Origin: Bacillota bacterium
GTDB taxonomy: Bacteria; Bacillota; Clostridia; Peptostreptococcales; Anaerovoracaceae
NCBI GenBank assembly: GCA_017472365.1
Contig: JAFUQN010000030.1
Location: 1 to 64,000 of the forward strand
DNA length: 64,000 bases
Reading direction: 5' to 3'
Positions 54,297-61,893 of this stretch are shown here, piece by piece; the first letter of the stretch is position 1; each line of letters begins with the position of its first letter. The notes below the pieces were generated by a model. It was not told the DNA's origin, ran no database searches, and saw only the letters and a program-made list of their open reading frames with translations. A program made the translations under genes and the position numbers.

Positions 54297-55112
54297 TTAA
54301 GCCACGGATTTACCGGAATATTGTTCTTCTGGTGTCAGATATCCGTTACTTGAATGTAATCGTCTGCGGTTGTAATAAGCCCAGATGTATTCATAGATAT
54401 CATCAATGGCTTCTTCTTTTGTTTTATAGGGCTGGATCCATTCCACCTTCATACGGCCCCAGAAACTCTCTATAGGTGCATTGTCCCAACAATTCCCGGT
54501 TCTGCTCATACTTCCCTGGATCTTGTATTCTTTCAGCTTCTCAACATAACTGTTGGATGCGTATGTGGACCCTCGATCGGAATGTAGAATACATCCTTCC
54601 AACTTCTTTTTTCCTATGCGGTTCTTAGCATCTTCCAGGGCTGACATCACTAACTCCTGGTCGTTGTGCTCGCTGATAGCCATACCTACAATTTTTCGGC
54701 CATACAAGTCCATGATGGCGGCTAAATACAGCCAGCCCTCCTCAGTCCAAATATAGGTTGTATCGCTAACCATCTTCTGGTTTTTCGATTCTGCAGTGAA
54801 GTCTCGATTCAACAAATTCGGAAAGATATTCGTACTTCCTTTCGAATCTGTTGTAACCACATACTTCTTCCGCCCTTTTGGAACTAAGCCATTTTCGCGC
54901 ATGATCCGGTTAATCCTCTTCCTGTTGATGGGGCGTTTGTACAACCGACTAAGTTCTTTGGCAATCCGTCTTGCTCCGCAAGACATCCTGCTGGCAAGAA
55001 ATAGTTCCAGAATATCGTGATATATGTATTCGTTTTCCGTCATTCGGCGAGGAGCTTCTCGTTTCAGCCAATCGTAGTAACCGCTTTTGGAAACCTGCAT
55101 CACTTCGGCCAT
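54297..55112 (-). CDS. IS3-family transposase OrfB (DDE integrase domain)
   Basis: 271 residues from the first ATG. The same frame is open upstream to the slippery site at 55199-55205, where it continues OrfA as a -1 frameshift fusion (YLFIAEHAEEFSVRKMAEVM). The catalytic triad is visible: Asp in VSDTTYIWTEEGW, Asp in LHSDRGSTYAS and Glu in WDNAPIESFWGRMK. An HTH_21-like segment (MSCGARRIAKELSRLYKRPINRKR) precedes it. No stop or frameshift, so the transposase is probably active. Confidence 0.93.
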   Translation of the reverse strand: MAEVMQVSKSGYYDWLKREAPRRMTENEYIYHDILELFLASRMSCGARRIAKELSRLYKRPINRKRINRIMRENGLVPKGRKKYVVTTDSKGSTNIFPNLLNRDFTAESKNQKMVSDTTYIWTEEGWLYLAAIMDLYGRKIVGMAISEHNDQELVMSALEDAKNRIGKKKLEGCILHSDRGSTYASNSYVEKLKEYKIQGSMSRTGNCWDNAPIESFWGRMKVEWIQPYKTKEEAIDDIYEYIWAYYNRRRLHSSNGYLTPEEQYSGKSVA

Positions 55113-55165
55113 CTTCCGTACACTGAATTCTTCTGCATGTTCTGCGATAAAAAGATAACGTTCAG

Positions 55166-55447
55166 TTACAGGTTTCTCTTCGAGAAGAAGGCCGTGGCTT
55201 TTTTTAGAATTTCATTCTCTTCCTGGAGTTCAGCTAACTGCTTTTCCAGATCACGAATCCTTTGTTGTTGATACCGTTCCGGGCCATTTTCTTCAAAAGC
55301 AAAATCACCGTATTGAGAATAGGCATCAGACCACTGCTTGATTTGTTTCACATTTAGTCCATATTTCTTTGCCACTTCAGAATATGTCTTTGCCTCCACA
55401 GCATCTTTAGCAACTTTTAATTTAAATTGAGACGTATACTGTGACAT
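55166..55447 (-). CDS. IS3-family transposase OrfA (helix-turn-helix)
   Basis: 93 residues. N-terminal HTH (FKLKVAKDAVEAKTYSEVAKKYG), then a leucine-zipper-like coiled coil (RIRDLEKQLAELQEENEILKK). It ends KKATAFFSKRNL just after the A7 slippery run, typical of IS3 OrfA. AGGAGG-like sequence precedes the start. Confidence 0.92.
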   Translation of the reverse strand: MSQYTSQFKLKVAKDAVEAKTYSEVAKKYGLNVKQIKQWSDAYSQYGDFAFEENGPERYQQQRIRDLEKQLAELQEENEILKKATAFFSKRNL

Positions 55448-55682
55448 ATTACGTACCTCCTTCTTACGGACATTATATCACTGCTACCAGTGTCCGTGTT
55501 GAGGAGTCCGTAAAATGGGGGCCACTTTAATTCAGATACGTTTCGAAAAAATCTCTAACCACATAATGTCCCTTTCCATGCTTTGAGGTGCGGACCACAT
55601 TCCTCGGAGTTATGGAACGTTGACGTCTTTTCATTCCCAGTGATACAATAAACACATCAACACTGTAATGCGAGGTGCGACT

Positions 55683-56474
55683 ATGAACTACACCATCACC
55701 GCAGATCCCATGACAGATCACCAGCTTCAACAATATTTGAACAAGATCGAATATGACGGTCATATTTGTCCGACCTACGAGGTTTTATCTGCGCTCCAAT
55801 ATGCCCATCTGACCCATATCCCCTACGAAAACCTGGACAGCCTGGAACGTAAGGTCACATCGTTAAATCACGATGCGTTGTTCCAAAAGATGATCCTGGG
55901 AACCCGCGGCGGAATTTGCTTTGAGTTAAACGGACTATACGCATGGCTTCTGGAGAAAATCGGATTTAAGTTCAAAAATCATGCTTCGCGATATATCTTC
56001 GCCGATGATATGGTCCAGATGCGCCGCCACCGCGTTATGACTGTTACAATCGATGACCAACGCTACCTCACCGATGTGGGCGTCAATTCCGAAAGCCCCC
56101 GCCGTCCCTTGCGACTGGTGGAAAGCGAAGTCCAAAGCGATGGCGTCTCTGAATACCGATTTGAAAAAGACCCCTTCTGGGGCTGGCTCCTCTGGCAGAA
56201 GCTTCGCGGTCACTCCTGGCATCGCCTCTATGGTTTCACCGAAGAACCGCAGCTTGACATGGATTATGTGATGCCCTGTGTATTCTGTGACCTTCATCCC
56301 GATTCGCCCATCAACAAATTCGAAAAGGTTTCGATCTTCACCGAAGACTCGAACATCCGCATCTGGAACGGCGAATATCAAACCTTTTCTCACGGTCTCA
56401 AAGAAATCCGCCCCATCGACTCCGAAGAACGTCTAACACTTCTGAAGCGAGACTTCGGGATCATAAAAAAATAA
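55683..56474 (+). CDS. nat: Arylamine N-acetyltransferase
   Basis: 263 residues from 55683 (MNYTITADP), with GAGG upstream; an ATG five codons earlier is less likely. The catalytic triad is visible: Cys in RGGICFELNGLYAWLL near residue 65, His in RRHRVMTVTI and Asp in YLTDVGVNSESP. It transfers acetyl (or another acyl) from CoA to arylamines and hydrazines in the cytoplasm. It stands alone beside the IS3 element with its own terminator. The physiological substrate is unknown. Confidence 0.88.
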   Translation: MNYTITADPMTDHQLQQYLNKIEYDGHICPTYEVLSALQYAHLTHIPYENLDSLERKVTSLNHDALFQKMILGTRGGICFELNGLYAWLLEKIGFKFKNHASRYIFADDMVQMRRHRVMTVTIDDQRYLTDVGVNSESPRRPLRLVESEVQSDGVSEYRFEKDPFWGWLLWQKLRGHSWHRLYGFTEEPQLDMDYVMPCVFCDLHPDSPINKFEKVSIFTEDSNIRIWNGEYQTFSHGLKEIRPIDSEERLTLLKRDFGIIKK

Positions 56475-56496
56475 GCTCCCATACTGGGAGCTTTTT
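56473..56496 (+). terminator. Terminator of the arylamine N-acetyltransferase gene
   Basis: AAGCTCCCA / TGGGAGCTT stem followed by TTTTTG. Confidence 0.85.
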
Positions 56497-56517
56497 GTTT
56501 TGTTTTTATTCTAGACG

Positions 56518-57552
56518 TTATGCCAGACTGTATTCTTCCAACAGTTGGTCCAGATAAGTATCATCCGCAATGGCTTTCTGCACATCCTCGATTCGATTTT
56601 CCGAAAACAGAAGACGATACAGCGAATTGATATTTCCCCTCACTTCGATTTTGGCCTCTGCTTTGGCTTCTGCTTTGGCCTCTGCTTTGGCTTCTGCTTT
56701 AGCTTCTGCTTTAACTTCTGCTTTAACCACATCCCTTAATGCCACCATAGCTTCTGCTTTCGCTTTATTAAACAATCCTTCTCCCAAATTACACATAGAT
56801 TTGATCCCCTTTCTCATTGCATCCGTCATTGTGATACCGAACTCATACTCCAAAATCTGACGTTTCATTTCTGGTTCATATACATTGGTCAAAAGTGCCG
56901 ATAACAAACGTAACACACCAACTGCTTTCGTATCTCTAGGATCACCGAGACAAATCACCACTTGAGTCATCAAATCGTAGTCCTGAAAACCGAACATTTC
57001 CAGGTCTCCATTATCTCGATCCCTGACCTCATAATACTTGATCCTATGTCTCCACTTCTTCGGCGGATTCATACAAATCCATACGGTATATGCTTTCTTC
57101 AGTTTATCGTAATCCGAACCTACAAACTCCCGTCCGCGCTGCGATGACATCATCCGTGCCAAATAGTATGTTCCACGTTTCAAAAGTGAATACCCCGGCC
57201 AGAAATCATTTTGCGGTTCCACATCGATCCACAGCCGTCGCCCTGTAGCCGGGACAATTCCCGTAAATCGAATATCGTAAGTAACACGTCCCTCCGATAC
57301 TGATGCATCTTCCATACTCCCGCCCCGAATCAACGGCAACCACTCGCTTCGCTCGCCATCTACCGCGATCTTACTGACCTGCGGATCACTTTCAATGTAA
57401 TCGCGCATGATTTCATCAACGGAACAGTTCTTGTACTCCGTCATACATTCCTTCATGATCCATGCCAAGATCACCTTTTGTGACAGAAGTTCCTTACAAG
57501 CAGCATCATATTGTTCAATGATTCTCTGCTTATCATTGAATTCTCCAATCAT
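56518..57552 (-). CDS. Rpn-like PD-(D/E)XK nuclease family protein with AEAK tandem repeats
   Basis: 344 residues from 57552 (MIGEFNDKQR). The N-terminal ~220 residues resemble the recombination-promoting nuclease/PD-(D/E)XK transposase family of Bacillota, with TYDIRFTGIVP and LWIDVEPQND as the catalytic-type acidic motifs. Near residue 255 there is a run of KAEA units, encoded by 12-bp tandem repeats (56651-56735), then a C-terminal helical region. Two oddities are the repeat tract and a REP-like palindrome in the frame at 57335-57357. Nuclease activity is family inference. Confidence 0.75.
   Translation of the reverse strand: MIGEFNDKQRIIEQYDAACKELLSQKVILAWIMKECMTEYKNCSVDEIMRDYIESDPQVSKIAVDGERSEWLPLIRGGSMEDASVSEGRVTYDIRFTGIVPATGRRLWIDVEPQNDFWPGYSLLKRGTYYLARMMSSQRGREFVGSDYDKLKKAYTVWICMNPPKKWRHRIKYYEVRDRDNGDLEMFGFQDYDLMTQVVICLGDPRDTKAVGVLRLLSALLTNVYEPEMKRQILEYEFGITMTDAMRKGIKSMCNLGEGLFNKAKAEAMVALRDVVKAEVKAEAKAEAKAEAKAEAKAEAKIEVRGNINSLYRLLFSENRIEDVQKAIADDTYLDQLLEEYSLA
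56651..56735 (-). repeat. 12-bp tandem repeat encoding AEAK units
   Basis: About seven near-identical 12-bp units (minus strand AAAGCAGAAGCC type) in the Rpn-like gene. Each unit adds four residues, so copy changes would keep the frame. Confidence 0.85.
57335..57357 (-). repeat. REP-like sequence inside the Rpn-like gene
   Basis: Minus strand: GGCGAGCGAAGCGAGTGGTTGCC. It keeps the GGTTGCC end and the GAA centre, but the stem is weak. Closest to the copy after fhs. Confidence 0.4.
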
Positions 57553-57588
57553 TTTCCTCTCCCGTTTTGAACAAATTTCGATAGCCAA

Positions 57589-57815
57589 AACGATAAGATT
57601 TCAATGTTGATTCATCCATTATCCTTGCGGAATATAACGATTTATCGCATGTCCATTTTATCATTTTTCGCTATCTTCTTCAATATTTTCGTACCCTAAT
57701 CCTCTACTTTTTTACATTCGAATTGGAATTTTTATTATTAAAAGTAAAAATAAGGTTTTTATCATTGTAACACCGACTGGAAAATATTTCAAGCTATTTC
57801 ATCCTCAAAATAAAA
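57589..57815. other. AT-rich intergenic region upstream of the Rpn-like gene
   Basis: No gene seen. Much lower GC than the average of the window, with poly-A/T tracts. It probably holds the promoter of the Rpn-like gene, but I cannot pick a convincing one. Confidence 0.4.
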
Positions 57816-57837
57816 GAAGCTCCCTTACGGGAACTTC
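57816..57837 (-). terminator. Terminator of the 86-residue protein gene
   Basis: GAAG-C-TCCC / GGGA-AC-TTC type stem followed on the minus strand by TTTTATTTTG. Confidence 0.65.
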
Positions 57838-57840
57838 CTC

Positions 57841-58101
57841 TCATTCATCATACATCGGTATCGTAAACTTCGCCAGCGATGCCGATTCAAATTCCAGCTT
57901 TTCTTTTCGAAATTCTACATTCAGACCCAGCCGTTTCATTCCTTCTTCCGTTAGATACAAGTCTGCGTCATGCTCGTGCAAAAGCGTCCCCAACACTAAC
58001 GAGCCGTCTTCCCGGAACAAACACAGATCCCAAAATGGAGACGTCACCTGTCCAAATTCATCGTGAAAGAACAGGTTATTCTCTCCCCAACGGTTTCTCA
58101 T
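57841..58101 (-). CDS. Hypothetical protein, 86 residues
   Basis: Not recognised. Start after GGAGGGG. Soluble, acidic, with an N-terminal aromatic segment (NNLFFHDEFGQVTSPFWD) and a LTEEGMKRLGLNVEF helix. Last of five small minus-strand genes (59947 to 57841) that share direction and close spacing and may form an operon. Its terminator follows the stop codon. Confidence 0.6.
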   Translation of the reverse strand: MRNRWGENNLFFHDEFGQVTSPFWDLCLFREDGSLVLGTLLHEHDADLYLTEEGMKRLGLNVEFRKEKLEFESASLAKFTIPMYDE

Positions 58102-58122
58102 CGGTCCACCCCTCCTGCAAAA

Positions 58123-58452
58123 TCATTTTTGCCGCCATACCATAATACCCAATTCAATCGTAGTAGTCAGCGAAATCAAAATGATACAGTTTTTCTCTAA
58201 TCTTTCCGGATAATCTGTTAATATCACACAACCGATACTCAGAAGAACGATCAGAATCGTTGTCCCGACTTTACTGATTATTTCCCAATTGCTTTCACGA
58301 ATCACAAATCGGATAACTTCACTCGATATTGCATAAATCAATACGAACATGCGGATTTCGCTAAAGAATGGAAAAACAAACGATATAAGCAGAAAAATCC
58401 CCAAACTGATCCCCAGACTTTTCATTCTGTTTTTCAACACTTCGCGATCCAT
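58123..58452 (-). CDS. Hypothetical integral membrane protein, 109 residues
   Basis: Not recognised. Start at 58452 (MDREVLKNRM) after GGGGTGAG. Three to four hydrophobic segments (SLGISLGIFLLISFVFPFF, MFVLIYAISSEVIRF, TTILIVLLSIGCVIL, and CIILISLTTTIELGIMV). It lies 14 bases after the LURP-one-like gene and 21 before the 86-residue gene. Confidence 0.65.
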   Translation of the reverse strand: MDREVLKNRMKSLGISLGIFLLISFVFPFFSEIRMFVLIYAISSEVIRFVIRESNWEIISKVGTTILIVLLSIGCVILTDYPERLEKNCIILISLTTTIELGIMVWRQK

Positions 58453-58466
58453 ACTCTCACCCCGCT

Positions 58467-58937
58467 TTAATTCCTCGAACATTTCTCCGCGTCGATGGCC
58501 AGGACCAGCATCAATGCACAAACGGCGTCGTTGGGATCATAGACGTCGATCACATAGGTGTCGGTCCAGTTCCACAACTGTTTCGAGATATTGGCTACGC
58601 TTCGACCAGAGGAATCCAGGATATTGTAATCCCATTCGAACCAGTCACCGTCCACGGTCCAACCATTGTAGTCAATGTTAAACTTCGGCTTGAAGAAGGT
58701 GAATTCCTTACAGATGCTGCCCGCGTAGCGGTTGCCCAGGTACATTTCAAACTTCGGAAGGAAGGTCAGAACCTTCTCCTGAATGTAACCCACTTCCCGG
58801 CCAGCAGCATTATAGATCCTCAGAAGATGGCCCCAGGCCAGTTCGCCCTTCACCACAAACACCACATTTCCAGCCTCATCATAAATATCGTAGCTGCAAA
58901 ACCACGAAAACATTCTTTGCTTAAATAACAGTTTCAT
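58467..58937 (-). CDS. LURP-one-related/YxjI-like protein
   Basis: 156 residues from 58937 (MKLLFKQRMF), with AAAGGAG upstream. The pattern MFSWFCSYDIYDEAGNVVF, GREVGYIQEKVLTFLPKF and the beta-rich DWFEWDYNILDSSGRSVANI match the LURP-one-related (tubby-like) fold found in Bacillota. The biochemical role is unknown; scramblase-like lipid binding has been suggested for the fold. Middle gene of the small-protein cluster. Confidence 0.72.
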   Translation of the reverse strand: MKLLFKQRMFSWFCSYDIYDEAGNVVFVVKGELAWGHLLRIYNAAGREVGYIQEKVLTFLPKFEMYLGNRYAGSICKEFTFFKPKFNIDYNGWTVDGDWFEWDYNILDSSGRSVANISKQLWNWTDTYVIDVYDPNDAVCALMLVLAIDAEKCSRN

Positions 58938-58979
58938 CTCTAATCTCCTTTCAGTGCCCCCTTGTTTCACACGATATCT

Positions 58980-59537
58980 CTATCCATCTTTTCGCATGTA
59001 ATACTGTCCACGATCGAAGACCCAATCTTCTTCATCTTCTCTCAATAATTCTAACACCTTTTCATAGTCACCTTCATGGATGTAGATTCCCTTGTCTACA
59101 AATAAAATGTCATGGAATCTTCCACCCATGGAATAATAGTAGTTCAGCGATTGTACTATTTTTACAATTTCCTCCCGCCGCGGGTCTTCCCATTTCACAT
59201 TGGCCAAACGTACCATGATTTCCCAAAACTCATAGGATTGGCCATCCAGAAAATAGACTTTATCATAGTTGACCATACGCTGACTTCCTCCATGCTTGTT
59301 CTGAATTCCGCACATACGCGCCAAAGTATCGGTACCTTCATACCATTTTGCTTCTGTATCCCAGGAAGAAATGCCAAGCTCACCACGAATAAAAAACGTT
59401 GTCTTATGCAAATCATCCAAGAGCTCGTGACCCTGATATATTTCCCGTTCCAACGCTCTGAAACCAGAAAGCGCCACCGAAAGCAGGACTAACACTAACG
59501 CAAATGCGATTATCGCCTTCTTCTTCCCTATCTTCAT
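58980..59537 (-). CDS. Hypothetical membrane-anchored protein, 185 residues
   Basis: Not recognised. The N-terminus MKIGKKK is followed by a hydrophobic stretch (AIIAFALVLVLLSVALSGF) without a lipobox Cys, so a signal anchor or uncleaved signal. The rest is polar with many aromatic residues and would lie outside the cell. Start after AAAGGAG. Flanked by the LURP-one-like gene (42 bases) and the 129-residue gene (20 bases). Confidence 0.62.
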   Translation of the reverse strand: MKIGKKKAIIAFALVLVLLSVALSGFRALEREIYQGHELLDDLHKTTFFIRGELGISSWDTEAKWYEGTDTLARMCGIQNKHGGSQRMVNYDKVYFLDGQSYEFWEIMVRLANVKWEDPRREEIVKIVQSLNYYYSMGGRFHDILFVDKGIYIHEGDYEKVLELLREDEEDWVFDRGQYYMRKDG

Positions 59538-59557
59538 GACCGCTGCTCCTTTTACCC

Positions 59558-59947
59558 CTATTCCACCGGATCCACAAGGCTGAGCTTCTCTAGTTCCTCT
59601 TTATCGTCTTCAAATCCCAGCTTTAAAAGTTCCTCGTAGCCCATCTTTGCAAAGTTCCGGTTGGCACCCCAGCTGAGATTGAGTAAGCCTTCGCCACCGC
59701 CGCTTCCGATACAATCCACGGTCTGAACGCCATCTACTTCCACAAACATCATGGACAAGCTGGCGTAGCTTCCGTTACGGAAATAATACTTTTCAAACGC
59801 CAGAAGACAAGCCTTCATTTCTCCGATTTCACGCCAGTGTTCACACAGAACCTCTGCATCCAACATCAGCGCTTTCCGAACTGCCTTGACCACGTCCCGC
59901 AGCTCCTGCGATTTCTCTTTTCTTACCTTTACACTTGTTCCAGCCAT
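59558..59947 (-). CDS. Hypothetical soluble protein, 129 residues
   Basis: Not firmly recognised; it resembles short uncharacterised Bacillota proteins with a central CIGSGGGEGLLNLSWGANRNFA segment. N-terminal helices carry basic residues (VKVRKEKSQELRDVVKAVRKAL). GGGGGA lies upstream of the start. It is the first gene of the five-gene minus-strand cluster. A REP-like palindrome lies about 55 bases upstream. Confidence 0.6.
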   Translation of the reverse strand: MAGTSVKVRKEKSQELRDVVKAVRKALMLDAEVLCEHWREIGEMKACLLAFEKYYFRNGSYASLSMMFVEVDGVQTVDCIGSGGGEGLLNLSWGANRNFAKMGYEELLKLGFEDDKEELEKLSLVDPVE

Positions 59948-60000
59948 CTCTAATCCCCCTTCTCCGATAACCCGCCATCCGGCAGACTGTCGCTAGCCGA

Positions 60001-60017
60001 CCGCACCAGCGGTTGCC
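60001..60017 (+). repeat. REP-like palindrome upstream of the small-protein cluster
   Basis: Plus strand: CCGC ACCA GCGG TTGCC. Short stem with a 4-base loop, same GGTTGCC ending. Confidence 0.45.
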
Positions 60018-60062
60018 TCCAAATAGATATTGTACTCACGCCAAACGAATTGTCGCAATTTT

Positions 60063-60090
60063 TTGACGAATATTTGTTATATTATATAAG
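60063..60090 (+). promoter_or_regulatory. Promoter pointing into the 31-bp array
   Basis: TTGACG (60063-60068), 16 bases, TATAAG (60085-60090). The first downstream feature on the plus strand is the repeat array; no credible gene lies before it. Confidence 0.6.
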
Positions 60091-60164
60091 ACCATGCCAT
60101 ATACCGTCAACGATTTCGGCCACTATGTAATTGAAGTGTAATCATATACTCCATCCTCACCGCC

Positions 60165-60536
60165 CGGGAGAGTATATGAACGGATTTCCTATACACTCTC
60201 CCCAGATAGTCCCGCTTTTCTTTCTCGGGGAGAGTTCCGACTATTTCCCCTACCGTCCTCTCCCCAAAATCTTATATCTTCACCCTTCGCGGAGAGTTTA
60301 ATCCAAAATGTCGGGTATTCTCTCCCCAAAACAGCCTTTTTCTCTCTTTCGGGGAGAGTGTCCGTCAAAAAACTTAACCATCTCTCCCCCTAACCCTGTT
60401 TCGTTCTCCGTCGGGGAGAGTCCGCACCAATTTGCTCTCTCATCTCTCCCCGAAAGGTTTTCTTTCCTTTTCCCCGGGAGAGTTCATACCTAATTCCCTA
60501 TTTTCCTCTCCTCGCACGTCTTCTACTCTCCTTTCT
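60165..60536. repeat. Array of twelve alternating 8-bp arms at exact 31-bp steps
   Basis: GGGGAGAG-type arms start at 60165, 60227, 60289, 60351, 60413 and 60475. Their reverse complement CTCTCCCC starts at 60196, 60258, 60320, 60382, 60444 and 60506. Every step is exactly 31 bp (62-bp full period). The 23-bp spacers between arms are not repeats of one another, though spacers following CTCTCCCC end in pyrimidine runs. Copies at the two edges and the third forward copy are degenerate (CGGGAGAG, GCGGAGAG, CTCTCCTC). As RNA it would give six GGGGAGAG-N23-CTCTCCCC hairpins. No matching family is known to me. Confidence 0.9.
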
Positions 60537-60600
60537 TTTCCCCTTACCTCCTACAACAACGCGCACTCACTACATATACTGATGCCTTACGCGTAAAACA

Positions 60601-60624
60601 AAAGCTCCGCCTAAGCGGAGCTTT
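60601..60624. terminator. Terminator at the end of hisS, also facing the array
   Basis: AAAGCTCCGC / GCGGAGCTTT stem. It terminates hisS on the minus strand (followed by TGTTTT) and could end a plus-strand array transcript. Confidence 0.75.
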
Positions 60625-60636
60625 CCATTTATTAAA

Positions 60637-61881
60637 TTATTCTTCATCCACGAACCACTTGATCTGGCGTTCTTCATCCAGGAAACAGAAGCCTGCGAAG
60701 CCCTGGTTCGGTAAACGGTTGATCAGCTTACCCACCTTCTTCGGTTTTACGAAGAGACATACGTCGTACTGATCACGTAAGCCATTTGCATAAGCCACCG
60801 CTTCAGTGATCTGTGCTTCGTCGTACAGGACAGCCACCTTCTGACGGCCGCCGGGAATCTGGTATTCCTGTTCGGACAGGATACTGAAGATACGTTCGAA
60901 ACCGATGGAGAAACCGACTGCAGGAACGGAGTCGCCGATGAACTTACCAACTAAGTTATCGTAACGGCCGCCGCCGCCAACGGAGCTTCCGAAGTCCATG
61001 CTTTCGATTTCGAATACGGTACCGGTGTAGTAACCCTGACCACGAACCAGAGACTTGTCGTAGTATACCTCATACTTACCGTCAGCCAGCTGGTTTGTGC
61101 TGTCCAGGATCATCTGCAGAGTGTCGATGTAAACGGGATCGCTGCAGTAATCGCGGGCCACATCCAGAGTGAACGGAGTTCTTTCCAGCATTTCACCGAA
61201 CTTTTCGATGACAGCAGCATCGAAGCCCTTTTCGGTCAGTTCTGCCTTCACGCCTTCGGCACCGATCTTATCCAGCTTGTCGAAGGTGATGCAGACGCTG
61301 TCCAGAGATGCTTCTTCAAAGCCGACGGTCAGCAGGATATCCTTCAGGATACGGCGATCGTTGACCTTGATGCGGAAGTTCTTCATACCGATGGCCAGCA
61401 GAGCCTTGGCAGTGGTGTCGATCAGTTCCACTTCACAAGTGGAAGATGCGGAACCGATGATATCGATATCGCACTGAACGAATTCTCTCATACGGCCCTT
61501 CTGCGGCTGTTCTGCACGGTATACGCGGTCCATCTGGATCACTTTGAAAGGATTCGGCAGTTCATTTCTGTTGTTCGCGTAGTATCTGCACAGCGGAAGA
61601 GTCAGGTCATATCTCAGACCCAGGTCAGCCAGCTGATCGTACTTTTCAGCATTCAAAGCCTTGGTCAGCTTGTCGCCGCGCTTCATGATCTTGAAGATCA
61701 GATTCAGATTATCGCCGCCTTCGCTCTTGTCCAGATTTTCCACGTCTTCAATGATCGGGGTAGCAATCCGTTCGAATCCGCTGGCCAGATAGGTTTCCAA
61801 GATTCTGGACTGGAGATAGTCTCTCAGTCGCATCTGCTGCGGTAAATAATCATTCGTACCTTTTACAGGTGTAATTTTCAT
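60637..61881 (-). CDS. hisS: Histidyl-tRNA synthetase
   Basis: 414-residue class II synthetase charging tRNA-His. Motif 1 region (GTNDYLPQQ, SGFERIATPIIEDVE), motif 2 (RVYRAEQPQKGRMREFVQCDIDIIG), the HisA-type motif LVRGQGYYTGTVFE and motif 3 (GGGGRYDNLVGKF...GFSIGFERI) are all intact. The C-terminal anticodon-binding domain is present, so this is a true HisRS and not the regulatory HisZ. It lies 13 bases after ilvE and is probably co-transcribed with it. Confidence 0.96.
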   Translation of the reverse strand: MKITPVKGTNDYLPQQMRLRDYLQSRILETYLASGFERIATPIIEDVENLDKSEGGDNLNLIFKIMKRGDKLTKALNAEKYDQLADLGLRYDLTLPLCRYYANNRNELPNPFKVIQMDRVYRAEQPQKGRMREFVQCDIDIIGSASSTCEVELIDTTAKALLAIGMKNFRIKVNDRRILKDILLTVGFEEASLDSVCITFDKLDKIGAEGVKAELTEKGFDAAVIEKFGEMLERTPFTLDVARDYCSDPVYIDTLQMILDSTNQLADGKYEVYYDKSLVRGQGYYTGTVFEIESMDFGSSVGGGGRYDNLVGKFIGDSVPAVGFSIGFERIFSILSEQEYQIPGGRQKVAVLYDEAQITEAVAYANGLRDQYDVCLFVKPKKVGKLINRLPNQGFAGFCFLDEERQIKWFVDEE

Positions 61882-61893
61882 AAAACTTTCCTC

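Larger units (their letters stand above)
54247..55524 (-). mobile_element. IS3-family insertion sequence (IS150-like), apparently complete
   Basis: About 1278 bp, bounded by inverted repeats TGGCCCCCATTTT plus TCGGACA (left) and the same sequence with ACGGACT (right, read on the minus strand). It contains orfA and orfB with an A7 slippery stretch (T7 on the plus strand, 55199-55205), and all DDE motifs. I see no clear target-site duplication: the flanks read AATC and CTTT. Confidence 0.9.

Noticed and set aside
54243..55528. Target-site duplication of the IS3 element
   Set aside because: Flanks (AATC and CTTT) do not match, so I cannot define a duplication; ends may have recombined or changed.
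60094..60141. 15-codon frame (MPYTVNDFGHYVIEV) between the array promoter and the array
   Set aside because: No ribosome binding site and too short to judge; noted only because it would be the first frame on an array transcript.
60165..60536. CRISPR array
   Set aside because: Repeated arms are only 8 bp and alternate between a sequence and its reverse complement; spacers are 23 bp and no cas gene is nearby.
60637..61881. HisZ (ATP phosphoribosyltransferase regulatory subunit)
   Set aside because: The HisRS catalytic motifs and the C-terminal anticodon-binding domain are present, and no his biosynthesis gene is adjacent.
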